Below the pieces are notes generated by a model that made no database searches, had not been told where the DNA came from, and worked only from the letters and a program-made list of their open reading frames with translations. The position numbers were made by a program, and so were the translations under genes. A stretch of 64,000 nt of DNA, taken from NCBI RefSeq assembly GCF_002750975.1, contig NZ_PEJS01000001.1, positions 3,224,001-3,288,000 of the forward strand. The letters run 5' to 3'. Shown piece after piece: positions 31,001 to 39,296 of this stretch. This DNA is from Stenotrophomonas indicatrix. Its GTDB lineage: Bacteria; Pseudomonadota; Gammaproteobacteria; Xanthomonadales; Xanthomonadaceae. Numbering within the stretch: the stretch's first letter is position 1; each line of letters begins with the position of its first letter.

Positions 31001-32851
31001 ATTGGCCTTGTTGCGCACGTCCAACACAGTACCGGCATTTTCGCTGCCTATACGCATATTGCCCGTGGTGGACACCTGGCTCACCAGGCCGGCCAGGGTG
31101 GTGGCTTTGGCAAGCGCGCTGTCGGCTGCGGTCTTCGCCCCGGTAGCGGCCACCTGCGCGGCACTGGCTGTATTCTGTGCAGTGACCACGTTGGCATTGG
31201 TAGCGTTGAGCTGCTTGCCGGTCACGGCCTCGGTGCTGGACGTACTGAGCGTACCGTCGGCCAGATTGACCAGCTTGCGCTTGATGGCGCTGCTGCCGAC
31301 GGAAATCTGATTGGCGGCGCTGGTCTGCGAACCATTGCCCAACGCCACCGAACCATTGTGCTGAGCCAGGGAACGATCACCAATGGCCACAGCACTTTCG
31401 GCCGAGGCCCTGGCCAGATTGCCCATGGCCGTCGCGTAGAGGCCGCTTGCGTGGGTACCGCGCCCGAGTGCGATGGAGTGCCCAGCGCTGGCCTCGCTCT
31501 GATATCCGATCGCGGTGGCGTGAATCACATCCGCCGATGCCTCATGGCCAATGGCAATGGCACGATCACCCACCGCGCTGGCCTGCAGCCCTGCCGCGAC
31601 GGCACCATTGCCACTGCGGCTGCGCGAACCCAGCGAGACACCTGCATTCAGGTTTACCACCTTGTTGCCAGCGGCATCCACACCAGCACGGGCGTCAAAA
31701 CCCACGGCCACACTCTGGCCGTTGTAGCTTTTGGCATTGTACCCAAGCGCTGTACTCACCCCGTACGCAACCGATTCGGCGGTTGCGCCTTCACCCAGTG
31801 ACAGTGCTCTCGCATTGATGCGATTGGTTGCCGCCGTCACGTTCTGATTGGTGGCGAACAGCTGCTGCCCGGTAACCGCATCGGTACTGGTTGCGCTCAG
31901 CGTGCCGTTGCGGACACCGTTGAGATAGCGGGCAGCACCACTTTTATTGCTGACCGTCAGTGTCGTGCCGGTGTTCTCCGCACCAATGCGAACCGCCCCG
32001 CCCGTGCTCGCCTGGCTGATCAGGCCACTGGTCGCAGTCGACAACTGATACAGCTGCTTTCCCGTTACTGCATCTGTGCTGGTGGCATTCAGGCGTGCAT
32101 CGCCCACATTGACGATACGGCGCTTGGTGTTGGTGTTGCCAACCGATATCGTATTGCCTTCGTTGGCGACCGAACCACGTCCGAGTGCCACCGTGCCATT
32201 CGCAGTAGCCTTGGCCTCGTAGCCCATGGCCAGGCCGTCGAACTCGGCACGTGCCTTGCCGCCAAGCGCGATGGCGCCGGTCCAACCAGCGGTCCCTGCA
32301 TAGGCATCACCGCCGATGGCAATCTTCGACACGCCTGCGCCCTCATTTGTCCTTGAGCCGCTGCCGACTGCGATGGAATTTTCGGTGTAAGCCTTCGCGT
32401 TGTGGCCGAACGCGATTGCACCAATACCATCGCCCACCGCATGCGCACCAAATACCGAGGCATATCCCTTTTTCGCCACCGCTCCGTAGCCAAATACTGA
32501 GTTCTTGTCACCCTCGGCAGACGTTCGGTTTCCGAAACTGGTGGAGTAGAGACCGTCGGTCCATGCTCCCCCTCCCATGGAAAGATAGTAGGAACTACGC
32601 GACGAAGCATTCGCATTTCCCATGTCCTCGTGCCCAACGAACGGAGCGCAGCGGACAATTCCGGACACACCACCATCACAGCCATAGAAAATGGCCGCGC
32701 TCGCAGTGGTGGAAAGTGAGCCAATCAAAACGGATGCCAGCAAGCCGCCTTGGACACCTCCCGCGCTGCGTCCCTTCCTTCGGGTCAGCTCACTTGCCAC
32801 CACCCAGCATTGGCGGGCGGCGGACCAGAGTCGTCGATAGATCTTGTTCAT
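28022..32851 (-). CDS. Trimeric autotransporter adhesin (YadA/Ata-type)
   Basis: 1609 residues; ATG has AAGGAGA upstream. Residues 1-24 (MNKIYRRLWSAARQCWVVAS start) form an ESPR extended signal region, with cleavage near 52. The passenger has several left-handed YadA-like head blocks (SVALGNGSQT, AVAIGDRSLAQ types), nine neck-like motifs of the form [AV]V[TN]GxQL, and repeated stalk modules (for example GLVSQVSTTGNMRIGSENAG and GLVSQVSATGNVRLGADNAG). A Pro/Ser/Lys-rich linker precedes the final about 75-residue anchor (GLATYNRLGAGVGYAEGES ... VGVGIGW), which forms the trimeric 12-strand barrel. Such proteins mediate surface adhesion. It begins 67 nt after the fimbrial chaperone stop. Confidence 0.96.
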   Translation of the reverse strand: MNKIYRRLWSAARQCWVVASELTRRKGRSAGGVQGGLLASVLIGSLSTTASAAIFYGCDGGVSGIVRCAPFVGHEDMGNANASSRSSYYLSMGGGAWTDGLYSTSFGNRTSAEGDKNSVFGYGAVAKKGYASVFGAHAVGDGIGAIAFGHNAKAYTENSIAVGSGSRTNEGAGVSKIAIGGDAYAGTAGWTGAIALGGKARAEFDGLAMGYEAKATANGTVALGRGSVANEGNTISVGNTNTKRRIVNVGDARLNATSTDAVTGKQLYQLSTATSGLISQASTGGAVRIGAENTGTTLTVSNKSGAARYLNGVRNGTLSATSTDAVTGQQLFATNQNVTAATNRINARALSLGEGATAESVAYGVSTALGYNAKSYNGQSVAVGFDARAGVDAAGNKVVNLNAGVSLGSRSRSGNGAVAAGLQASAVGDRAIAIGHEASADVIHATAIGYQSEASAGHSIALGRGTHASGLYATAMGNLARASAESAVAIGDRSLAQHNGSVALGNGSQTSAANQISVGSSAIKRKLVNLADGTLSTSSTEAVTGKQLNATNANVVTAQNTASAAQVAATGAKTAADSALAKATTLAGLVSQVSTTGNMRIGSENAGTVLDVRNKANANRSISGVADATLSNSSTEAVTGRQLAATNSNVTTAQNTANAAQTAATAAKTTADNALGRATALSGLVSQVSATGNVRLGADNAGTVVDVANKDGAKRRVNNVANGVLSSTSTDVVTGQQLHATNQSVSTQGQSLLLHGQQLATHTQALDAQDQRVATNRADIDQLRTDVDNFDPDLDGVVKFSADRLLVDMEGARISGVAAGDVSSAASTDAVNGGQLFAANEKISALEGAGKFVAIGGGGPADSAAAGLVAVAVGDSARAEAEGAVAVGSFAIAAGKNSVSLGRASSVAAKAEDGFALGVRASVESEKGVAIGAGSSVSEAAFNSVAVGAGSIATEAMTVSVGQGVLKRRVVNVARGVNEGDASTIGQVSDALAMLGGGAGFGSGGDVIAPVYNVQGGTQNSVGDALAVLDGAVLRSDSRVDGVEGQLRATFQQSPSTSAEGIAQVNLAGAQGMVLSNLADGRIAAGSRDAVTGNQLFAVKQDVDRNRSELNALLDASGSGASTAGDAYGVIDYGGATLTGVSDGELSSGSRDVVNGGQLFSTNLRVRELEQTGRFLSVGFDGLSNDAEAGLLGVALGDSAKASTGSEGGVAIGSYSIAQGTNSVALGRGSNVADSAESGFALGVGSNVYANQGVAFGASSRVVAGADGALALGSYSIATESNTASFGNGSVKRRLVNLGRGTGEHDAVTVAQLSESLAALGGGAGLDEDGRVVTPGFNVQGQHQNTINEALATLDSAVVTTGSRVDRVETQLRSVFQESPSVRSDGAAQLTLAGANGMVISNVANGLIAAGSREAVNGGQLHAAQQQLNGRIDGLEQRVDGQPQARAMATASAAPTEEIMPSPEASGSPQVASAGEGASPAPQPKSKKDDSPAPTPQVDTAELEKMLARANEYTDGAISNFERRLDKMDKRFNRMAAMSSAQTAMAMNTAGLATYNRLGAGVGYAEGESAMAVGYQRVLNDKGSATFSLNGAFTNSGERSMGVGVGIGW

Positions 32852-32917
32852 GGATTCTCCTTAACAAACGAAACAGAAGGAACCGCTGTGGCACCAAGCC
32901 ACAGCGGCGTGATGCAT

Positions 32918-33616
32918 TCAGAGCGCGACGTTGTGCAGGTGCTCGCGATAGCCATCGCGGGTCAGCCGATAGCGCAGCTGCAGCGTGTGACCCGGCTGCA
33001 ATGGGAACGGCAGCTCCAGCGCGCTGCCGGGGTACAGGCTGCGCGAGACGTCATGTGCGGTGCAGCGCACACCATCGCAGTCAGCGATGCTGGTGATGCC
33101 CACGCGTACCGTGCCGGTGTTGCGCAGCTGGTTTCCCTCCACCTGCACGTCCATCGTCGATTGCGCGGGCAATACATTGACCAGCGCGCCCCAGACCAGG
33201 CTGACGCCGACATTGGCCTGGGCACTCTCACCCTCGCCTGCAGGGTCAGCACGTTCGGGGCCGCGCACGCCCTCGAAGTACACGCGGTAGGCCGTTTCCT
33301 TTTCGACCGGCTGCAGCGGAATCACACGGATCAGCCGGTTGCCACCACCGGCGAGGGCGAACTTTCCTGGCGTGATGGCGATGGCGGCCTCATTCGGCTC
33401 CACCTCAACCTCCTGTTCACCTGCCCCCGCCGGGTTGACGATGCGCTTGATCGATGCCTGCACGTACTGCGGTTGGGTGGACTGCGAGTAGATGCGTATC
33501 TGTGCGCCTTTCTTCGCGTCCACCGACGTACGCATGGGGTGCACGGTGAGATTGGCATGGGCAGGCAACGCCATCAGCAGCGACAGCGGCAGCAGGCAGC
33601 GGACTAGGGGTTTCAT
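32918..33616 (-). CDS. Periplasmic fimbrial chaperone (CS1/alpha-type locus)
   Basis: 232 residues from the ATG at 33616, preferred because GGAG lies about 7 nt upstream; an in-frame ATG at 33628 is possible. Signal peptide to about residue 22 (LPAHA). The fold is PapD-like: LTVHPMRTSVDAKKGAQIRIYSQ, an Arg-rich strand (GNRLIRVIPL) and YRVYFEG. It should deliver pilins to the usher at 34763-37486. In enterotoxigenic E. coli CS1 operons the chaperone gene comes first; here it is last. Confidence 0.88.
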   Translation of the reverse strand: MKPLVRCLLPLSLLMALPAHANLTVHPMRTSVDAKKGAQIRIYSQSTQPQYVQASIKRIVNPAGAGEQEVEVEPNEAAIAITPGKFALAGGGNRLIRVIPLQPVEKETAYRVYFEGVRGPERADPAGEGESAQANVGVSLVWGALVNVLPAQSTMDVQVEGNQLRNTGTVRVGITSIADCDGVRCTAHDVSRSLYPGSALELPFPLQPGHTLQLRYRLTRDGYREHLHNVAL

Positions 33617-33635
33617 CGGGGACTCCATGTGGGGT

Positions 33636-34766
33636 TCAGGGCGTGACGGTGGGAACACGCAGTTCCACCTTGAGATCGCCGCTGTAGTAGCCGGGGCGCT
33701 TGGTGCTGACCGGCACGCGCGGTGTTTCCAGCGTCAATGGCGTAGGCACGCAGAACACCGGCTGCGTCATGCCGGGCAGCAGCACCAGGCGCAGCCGTGC
33801 GGTATCGATGCCGTGCAGCAGCTGCTCCACACCATTGCGCATGGGCAGGCTGCTGCCGTTGTGATCCAGGGTGACGGTGTAGTCCACGCGCTGACTGGCA
33901 TCACTGCCGCCATCGACGTGCCATACCGAGTAGCCCGAGGGCCCGGGAGGTTGCGCGCCGCTGTCACGCACGGTGACGCCGAGGTAGGCACTCTGCGAAC
34001 CAAGTCCGTCGTACAGGCACATGTCGAGCTGGGTACGGCCACCGATGGTCTGCGCGATCGGGTCGTACTGCAGGTTCAGACCGACGTGCGGGGTGACCTG
34101 ATCGAAAAGCGGGAAGTAGATGGAGACCGCGTTCTTGTCCGTTACCGCAAGAGCAAAATCAAACGTATACGTTGCGATATTCAAATGAGATGGTGTGTGC
34201 AGTGAAAGAGCCAGTTGAGCCGTCCAGTTCCCTGCAACCAACCTCTCAAGCTGCTTTCCTTGCAGCTCCATTGACACAGCCGTTCCCACTGGTTTCCCGA
34301 AGCAGGGCGTGAAACTCGATGACCAAATCAGGCGAATTAAACTATCCCAGTAATCAAGGCTACAGGCTGTTGTTGCTTCGCCTCGACGCAGCTCTGCTAC
34401 CACGTCGAGATCTTCTGTCATTCCACTTCGTCGTTCGGTAAATCGAAGTGGAATAACACTCTTGATGTTTGTCGCATTCTCAAGCGTGTCATTGACCGGG
34501 CATTTCCCCTGTGCTGAGTCACTGCTTGATTTGCAGGTCAGATACAACCTTCCGTAGTCAAGCGTCCCAAGCAGTTCATAGCCCAGCACAGTCCTCCGCG
34601 CCCACAACTCGATATCTCCCGGCATCGCAGAGCGATCCCAACTCATCACGATGTCGCGGTGCTCGCTCGACGGATGCGTTTCCGGCGGCCTCTGCGCCTT
34701 CGCCCTCGGCACCAACAGCACCAGCCCACACAACACCGCCATCACCCACCACAACCGACGGCTCAC
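33636..34766 (-). CDS. CblD/CfaE-like fimbrial tip adhesin / pilus biogenesis initiator
   Basis: 376 residues from a GTG at 34766 whose codon overlaps the usher stop (GTGA). A signal peptide (about 5-24, LVLLVPRAKA) is followed by the receptor-binding-like N-domain and a C-terminal pilin-like domain (VDYTVTLDHNGSSLPMRNG ... YYSGDLKVELRVPTV) typical of the CblD family of tip proteins. Several Cys suggest disulfides. Bases 34141-34560 (most of the N-domain) are only about 49% G+C by my count against about two-thirds for flanks, suggesting a recombined adhesin domain. It sits between usher and chaperone genes. Confidence 0.88.
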   Translation of the reverse strand: MSRRLWWVMAVLCGLVLLVPRAKAQRPPETHPSSEHRDIVMSWDRSAMPGDIELWARRTVLGYELLGTLDYGRLYLTCKSSSDSAQGKCPVNDTLENATNIKSVIPLRFTERRSGMTEDLDVVAELRRGEATTACSLDYWDSLIRLIWSSSFTPCFGKPVGTAVSMELQGKQLERLVAGNWTAQLALSLHTPSHLNIATYTFDFALAVTDKNAVSIYFPLFDQVTPHVGLNLQYDPIAQTIGGRTQLDMCLYDGLGSQSAYLGVTVRDSGAQPPGPSGYSVWHVDGGSDASQRVDYTVTLDHNGSSLPMRNGVEQLLHGIDTARLRLVLLPGMTQPVFCVPTPLTLETPRVPVSTKRPGYYSGDLKVELRVPTVTP

Positions 34767-37486
34767 TTCGCACCTCCCGCTGCTGCGGTCTGTGGCGTGG
34801 CGGCGATCAGCGCCTGCTCCTGCAGCAGCCGCGTCACCCGTGCCTGGTGGCGGATGTCGGCCGGCAGCTGGGCCACGGCCAGCGGCTCGCACTGCACGGC
34901 GCCTACCAGCATCACCACGCTGCGGCGCTCGCGCACCTGCAGCGGGCAGTGCAGCAACCGGTCGTCCTGCAGCAGGTACAGGGTCTTCTCGCGTCGTGGG
35001 AAGTCGGCCACGAAACCTCCATTGCTGCCGGTGCCGGGCACCGGCGCGTTGAGAATGCGGGCACCGCGCAGCGGTGCGCCGGCGATGTCCTGGGCGTTGC
35101 CGATGAAGGTGTAGGTCACTTCAATAGGCACCGGCATGCGCACCAGCCGGCCTGGTGGCAGGAACAACGGACGCGCGCCGCCCACACCGCTCACGCGCAC
35201 GGCGGCGATGCTGTCCAGGGCGCTGGCGTCCTGCACTTCAGCGCGGTGCGACTGGTAGGCGGAAATCGGCAGCAGCCGGCGCTCGCCCAGCTTCAGTCGC
35301 TGTCGACGCAGCCCGCCCACCTGCAGCTCGGCGGCAACGCCGCTCAGGTCCAGGTCGTCGGTGTCATCCACCTGCACCGCCAGCCCCGCGTCGGCGCCAA
35401 CGCCAGCGCCCCAGTACACGCCGCGCTTGCCGATGGCCAGGCCGGAACTGTGCGTGGCGCTGTACGCCACTTCGTTGCCACCCTGGTGCTGGTAGCGCGA
35501 CACCGTGGCACCGGTCTGGCCGATGCGGTTCTGCAGCTGGGTACTCAGCGTGGCGCTGTAGCGCTCGTTGTTGTTGCCGCGCAGTTCGCCCGATACCTCG
35601 CGGTACTGATCCTCGTATTCCTGGCGCAGCGTCTGCCCGGCGCTGTAGTTGATATCCGGCCGCGCATGCTGTGGTTGCCGCACGTCCACGCCATAGCGTC
35701 GCTGCGAACTGCCGCGGTCATCGTGCTGCAGGCGGTTGAGGCTGAAATTGAGGTAGATGCCGCGGTCACGTCCATCGCGCAGCCCACCGCCGCTGGTCTG
35801 CTGCCACACGCCGATGCGGCTGGAGACGCTGAACTCGCCCCAGCGCTGGCTGCGGCTGTAGCTGGCCTGCCAGGTGCGGCTGAGCTGCGGTATGCGCGCG
35901 GGCTGTGGCATCCACGGCGGCAGCAGCGGGTCAAGTCCGGCCAGCGGATCATCATCCAGCCCCGGCCGCACGGTGCCTGCACGCCAGGTCTGGCGGCGCG
36001 TATAGGCCAGGTAGGCGTTGCCGCCGGCCACCGGCAGCGCCATCGAGGCGCTGAGCGAATCGGCGCAGCCGAGCCGGTCGCGCGCGTCATCCTCGAACTG
36101 GCAGGCACGGCCGCGCATGCGCTGGTGGTACACATTCCACGAAGCGCGGCGACGGTAGGAAAGCTGATGCTGCTGGCCACGGCTGCCATCGCTGCCGTGC
36201 ATGCCACTGAAGGTGGCGCGGACTTCCTGGGTGGCAAACACATGGCGCAGGTCCACCCGCAGTTCGCCGTAGCTGAAACCGCCCAGATCGGCGATGCCAG
36301 CGGTCATGGCCACGTTGCGCCCCATCGGCACGCGCAGGCCGCCCATGGCCGCCAGTTCGTCGTCGAAGCGGTCGCTGCGGCGCTCGTTGCGGCGGCCGCC
36401 CTGCAGGAACCACTGCACGCTGCTGTCGGTCCAGTCACCGCCCTTGTCGAACGGCGCGTCCTCGTTGCGTACCAGCACGCCGTCTTCGTAGATGCGCAGG
36501 CTGACGGTGTAGTTGCCCATGGGGAACCGGCGCGTATCGAGCTGGTTGATGCCTGCCTGCAGGTAGAAGGTCTGCAACAGGCGCTCGCCATCGAACGCAT
36601 CCACACGCGCATCGCGCGCCAGCAGCACGGTGAGGGGCGTGGCCTGCACGGCGGCGGCGGAGTCCACGTAGGCCTGCGTGGTGCCCAGCCGCAGGCCCTG
36701 GAAGCGATCCATCGGCAGCATGCTGAAACTGAAGGTGCCGCCCTGCGGGCTGCTCAGGTTGCGGCGGTCCATGCGCCCGGCCTGCAGGTAGTGCTGCTGG
36801 CCCAGGTCATGGCGGTAGTAGGCGTTGTCGAGCTGGAAACGGCGGCTGGCAAGACCGCCGCGGTAGTGCTGCTGGCTGAAGGTCCAGTCGGCGGACAGGT
36901 GTCCGCGCTGGAACACGCCCAGTGCACCCATGCCCTGCGCGGCCAGCGCCTGGTAGCCCCGGCCACCGCTGACATTGAAGGTGTGCTGGTGCAGGAAGGC
37001 GTTCTCGGCATTGGCGCTGACCTGGTGGTAGCGCTCGGCGGCCGGCTCGCCGGGGATCCATTGGCGGGCGACAAACAGGCGCACTGCGCCCTCGCCTTCG
37101 TCATACAGCGCGCGCACGGCAGTGGGCTCCTGGGGAGGATCGATGTACCCGCAACCGGCACTGGCACCGCCGTAACGGCATGCCAGGTGGCTGTTCCGCG
37201 GCAGCGGCTGCGACAACGCCGGCAGCAGCGCAGCCTGCGCTTCGGCGGACAGCTGCAATGCCTGCAGCGCCTCGGCCGGGGTTTCCAGCTGCACGTGTTC
37301 CAGGGTCACACGCACCGGCACCAGCCCGGTCGAACGACCGAACAGACGGATCTCCAGTTGTTCGGTCTGGCCTTCGACCAGATCCTCGAAACCGGCGGGA
37401 ACGCCGCGCGCCGCGACCAGGGGTGTGGCCAGCGACAGGGCGAGCGCGACCGCCAGCCGGGTGACGGCGGGTGCGGGAGCATTCAT
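34763..37486 (-). CDS. Outer-membrane fimbrial usher, CS1/CFA (TcfC-like) family
   Basis: 907 residues from the ATG at 37486. Signal peptide to about residue 27 (LATPLVAARG). Then an N-terminal chaperone-binding region, a large beta-barrel (many alternating aromatic strands such as YYRHDLGQQHYLQAGRMD and YSRSQRWGEFSVSSRIG) and a C-terminal domain (VTYTFIGNAQDIAGAPLRGA). This is the alternate chaperone-usher (alpha) clade, which is shorter and divergent from the PapC type. It secretes and assembles the pilin encoded just upstream. GTGA overlap with the adhesin gene. Confidence 0.9.
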   Translation of the reverse strand: MNAPAPAVTRLAVALALSLATPLVAARGVPAGFEDLVEGQTEQLEIRLFGRSTGLVPVRVTLEHVQLETPAEALQALQLSAEAQAALLPALSQPLPRNSHLACRYGGASAGCGYIDPPQEPTAVRALYDEGEGAVRLFVARQWIPGEPAAERYHQVSANAENAFLHQHTFNVSGGRGYQALAAQGMGALGVFQRGHLSADWTFSQQHYRGGLASRRFQLDNAYYRHDLGQQHYLQAGRMDRRNLSSPQGGTFSFSMLPMDRFQGLRLGTTQAYVDSAAAVQATPLTVLLARDARVDAFDGERLLQTFYLQAGINQLDTRRFPMGNYTVSLRIYEDGVLVRNEDAPFDKGGDWTDSSVQWFLQGGRRNERRSDRFDDELAAMGGLRVPMGRNVAMTAGIADLGGFSYGELRVDLRHVFATQEVRATFSGMHGSDGSRGQQHQLSYRRRASWNVYHQRMRGRACQFEDDARDRLGCADSLSASMALPVAGGNAYLAYTRRQTWRAGTVRPGLDDDPLAGLDPLLPPWMPQPARIPQLSRTWQASYSRSQRWGEFSVSSRIGVWQQTSGGGLRDGRDRGIYLNFSLNRLQHDDRGSSQRRYGVDVRQPQHARPDINYSAGQTLRQEYEDQYREVSGELRGNNNERYSATLSTQLQNRIGQTGATVSRYQHQGGNEVAYSATHSSGLAIGKRGVYWGAGVGADAGLAVQVDDTDDLDLSGVAAELQVGGLRRQRLKLGERRLLPISAYQSHRAEVQDASALDSIAAVRVSGVGGARPLFLPPGRLVRMPVPIEVTYTFIGNAQDIAGAPLRGARILNAPVPGTGSNGGFVADFPRREKTLYLLQDDRLLHCPLQVRERRSVVMLVGAVQCEPLAVAQLPADIRHQARVTRLLQEQALIAATPQTAAAGGAK

Positions 37487-37535
37487 GGGGATTACCGGAA
37501 GCAGCCGGCCCGGCAAGCGGGCCGGCGCGGGTGCC

Positions 37536-38042
37536 TTACGGGCTGGTGGTCTTCTGCTGCATGGCGATGGTGACGATGCCTTCGTAGCTGCCGCCGCGGG
37601 CGATCGGCGCCTGGACGGTCTGTGCAATACGCAGCGCCAGCGGGATCGATGCGCCCGGCAGTGCGCCGTCGAACAGGTCGGTTGCGGAGAAGTCCTGCGC
37701 CGCCACGGTCAGCGCCCTGCCATTGAGGCTGACGGTCAGCGGCACCGGCGCGCCGCCACCATCGGTGTTGAGCAGCTGCGGGGTGCTGCCAACACGCACT
37801 TCGATGTCCTTGCTTTCATCGTTGGAGTAGATGCGCACCTGCTGCGACCAGGGCACCAGGCCGCTGACCGGGTTGTGGACCATGTTGACCACCGAATCCA
37901 GCGCAGTGCCATCGGCCTTGAGCAGGGCCAGGGTCGGATCGACGTTGGCCCAGACCTTGATGTCGGCATCGAATGCATTGGCGGACAGCGAAACGGTGGC
38001 CAGCGCTGCAGCGAGCGCGGCCTTCTTCAGGATGGAGTTCAT
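37536..38042 (-). CDS. CS1-type fimbrial major subunit
   Basis: 168 residues from the ATG at 38042. Signal peptide to about 23 (VSLSANA|FDADIKVW). The mature start DADIKVWANVDPTLALLKAD and the C-terminal SYEGIVTIAMQQK are hallmark of CS1/CFA-I/CblA pilins that polymerise by donor-strand exchange. It is the promoter-proximal gene of the fimbrial operon, as expected for the most abundant product. The gap to the usher is 49 nt. Confidence 0.93.
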   Translation of the reverse strand: MNSILKKAALAAALATVSLSANAFDADIKVWANVDPTLALLKADGTALDSVVNMVHNPVSGLVPWSQQVRIYSNDESKDIEVRVGSTPQLLNTDGGGAPVPLTVSLNGRALTVAAQDFSATDLFDGALPGASIPLALRIAQTVQAPIARGGSYEGIVTIAMQQKTTSP

Positions 38043-38435
38043 GGTGTCTCTCTCGGACGGTGGGATATGAGGCCTCCAGTGCGGAGGCATCACCCGCCTG
38101 CGTGGGGGCGGGCGACGGAGAGAATGGTAGGTACGCCTACCCTGCGACGGCCATTCAACCATTCCTAAATAACTGAACGTTAAGGAAATTTTTTGAAGGC
38201 GTTCAATGTTTGAGGGTTATGCAAATTTCCTCACCCGGTCTTTGCAACAAACCTCATTGCGAGACATGCACTTTGCAGAGTCGAGCCATGATCGACGCAC
38301 GGGTGCTCGTGTTGAGCACTGGTGGCCAATCCTGGCCACCAGCGTGCCCGGCAGCACTACAGGCTGGTCGTCACGCTGGTCGCGGATGTGATGATCCGAA
38401 AAGATGTGGAAACGACCTCCCGTGCCAGAAACCAT
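38043..38435. promoter_or_regulatory. AT-rich leader upstream of the fimbrial operon
   Basis: No gene is seen in these 393 nt. Bases 38161-38220 are about 32% G+C by my count, very low for this genome. Two dyads are visible: GGTAGG/CCTACC at 38126-38141 and TGAACG/CGTTCA at 38174-38205. A 10-bp hairpin (CTGGTGGCCA/TGGCCACCAG, 38319-38342) preceded by a smaller GTGCTC/GAGCAC hairpin (38303-38319) may end the neighbouring hydrolase transcript. The AT-rich block is a candidate for H-NS-like silencing of the fimbriae; exact promoter not assigned. Confidence 0.5.
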
Positions 38436-39203
38436 TCATCCCGGAACCGACGCCTCTTTCAGGAACGATTCCATGGCCGCCACCAGGGCCAGCGGCGTTT
38501 CGTTCATCGGGTAATGCCCGGCATCCTCCAGGACCTCCATCGTGACCTGCCGGTAGCGGCGCAGATAGGTGCGCTCCATCAGTGCGCGGTTGAAGGTGGG
38601 ATCGTGCGCACCCACCAGCACCTTCAACCGATGCTTGCCGACGATCTCATTGCTGAAATCGGTATCCGCCCATGCTGGAAGATAGGCAGCAAATGCTGCA
38701 GGTGAAGCGTGTGCCGCCGAATACGCGGCCTTCCAGTCGAGCCATTGCGCTGGCAGCCGCCCGCCGGTACTGCGATCGATGATGGACCGACGCACGCCTA
38801 CGTCCCCGGCTGCCGTTTCAAGCAGGCTTCGCGTCGCGGCGTCGTAGGCAATGCCGCCGCAGGGCACCGGCGCAATGGCCACCATGCCGTGTACCCGTTC
38901 CGGCGCAAGCACCGCCATACGTTCAATGGCCATGCCGCCCATCGAATGACCTGCCACGCTGAAGCGTTCGTGGACCAGGACCGCCATCAGATCCAATGCA
39001 TCGGATGCAATCTCGCCGATGGTATAGGCCCCCCGTGCATCGCGCATGCCGCCGTAGCCCCGGCAGTCCATGAAGATGTAGCTGAAGTCGTCGCGCGACA
39101 GCCATGGCTCGATGGGCTCGAACGCGTGCGCGTCGCCGAACCAGCCGTGCAGCACCAGGACAGCATGGGGTCCGTGTCCCACGCGATGGAAAGTATTGGT
39201 CAT
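38436..39203 (-). CDS. Alpha/beta hydrolase
   Basis: 255 residues. The oxyanion segment LVLHGWFG, nucleophile elbow GHSMGG (Ser near residue 87), a late Asp in VLVGAHDPTFN and His in EDAGHYPMNE complete the Ser-Asp-His triad of the alpha/beta hydrolase fold. Cytosolic; substrate unknown. It is divergent from an AraC-type regulator (93-nt gap), which may control it. Confidence 0.92.
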   Translation of the reverse strand: MTNTFHRVGHGPHAVLVLHGWFGDAHAFEPIEPWLSRDDFSYIFMDCRGYGGMRDARGAYTIGEIASDALDLMAVLVHERFSVAGHSMGGMAIERMAVLAPERVHGMVAIAPVPCGGIAYDAATRSLLETAAGDVGVRRSIIDRSTGGRLPAQWLDWKAAYSAAHASPAAFAAYLPAWADTDFSNEIVGKHRLKVLVGAHDPTFNRALMERTYLRRYRQVTMEVLEDAGHYPMNETPLALVAAMESFLKEASVPG

Positions 39204-39296
39204 GTGGTTCCATTACAGCTGAGGGGAGCGTTGATGCTAGACAGCGCGGATCCGGCCCACCGTCGATGACGGGTCAATCGCTATAGAATCCGGGCC

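Noticed and set aside
31430-31820. Plus-strand frames over the autotransporter as extra genes
   Set aside because: They are antisense to a continuous adhesin reading frame with clear head and neck motifs.
34511-37573. 1020-codon plus-strand frame opposite the usher
   Set aside because: Low-complexity His/Ala/Gln composition of a high-GC shadow; the usher and its overlaps are well supported.
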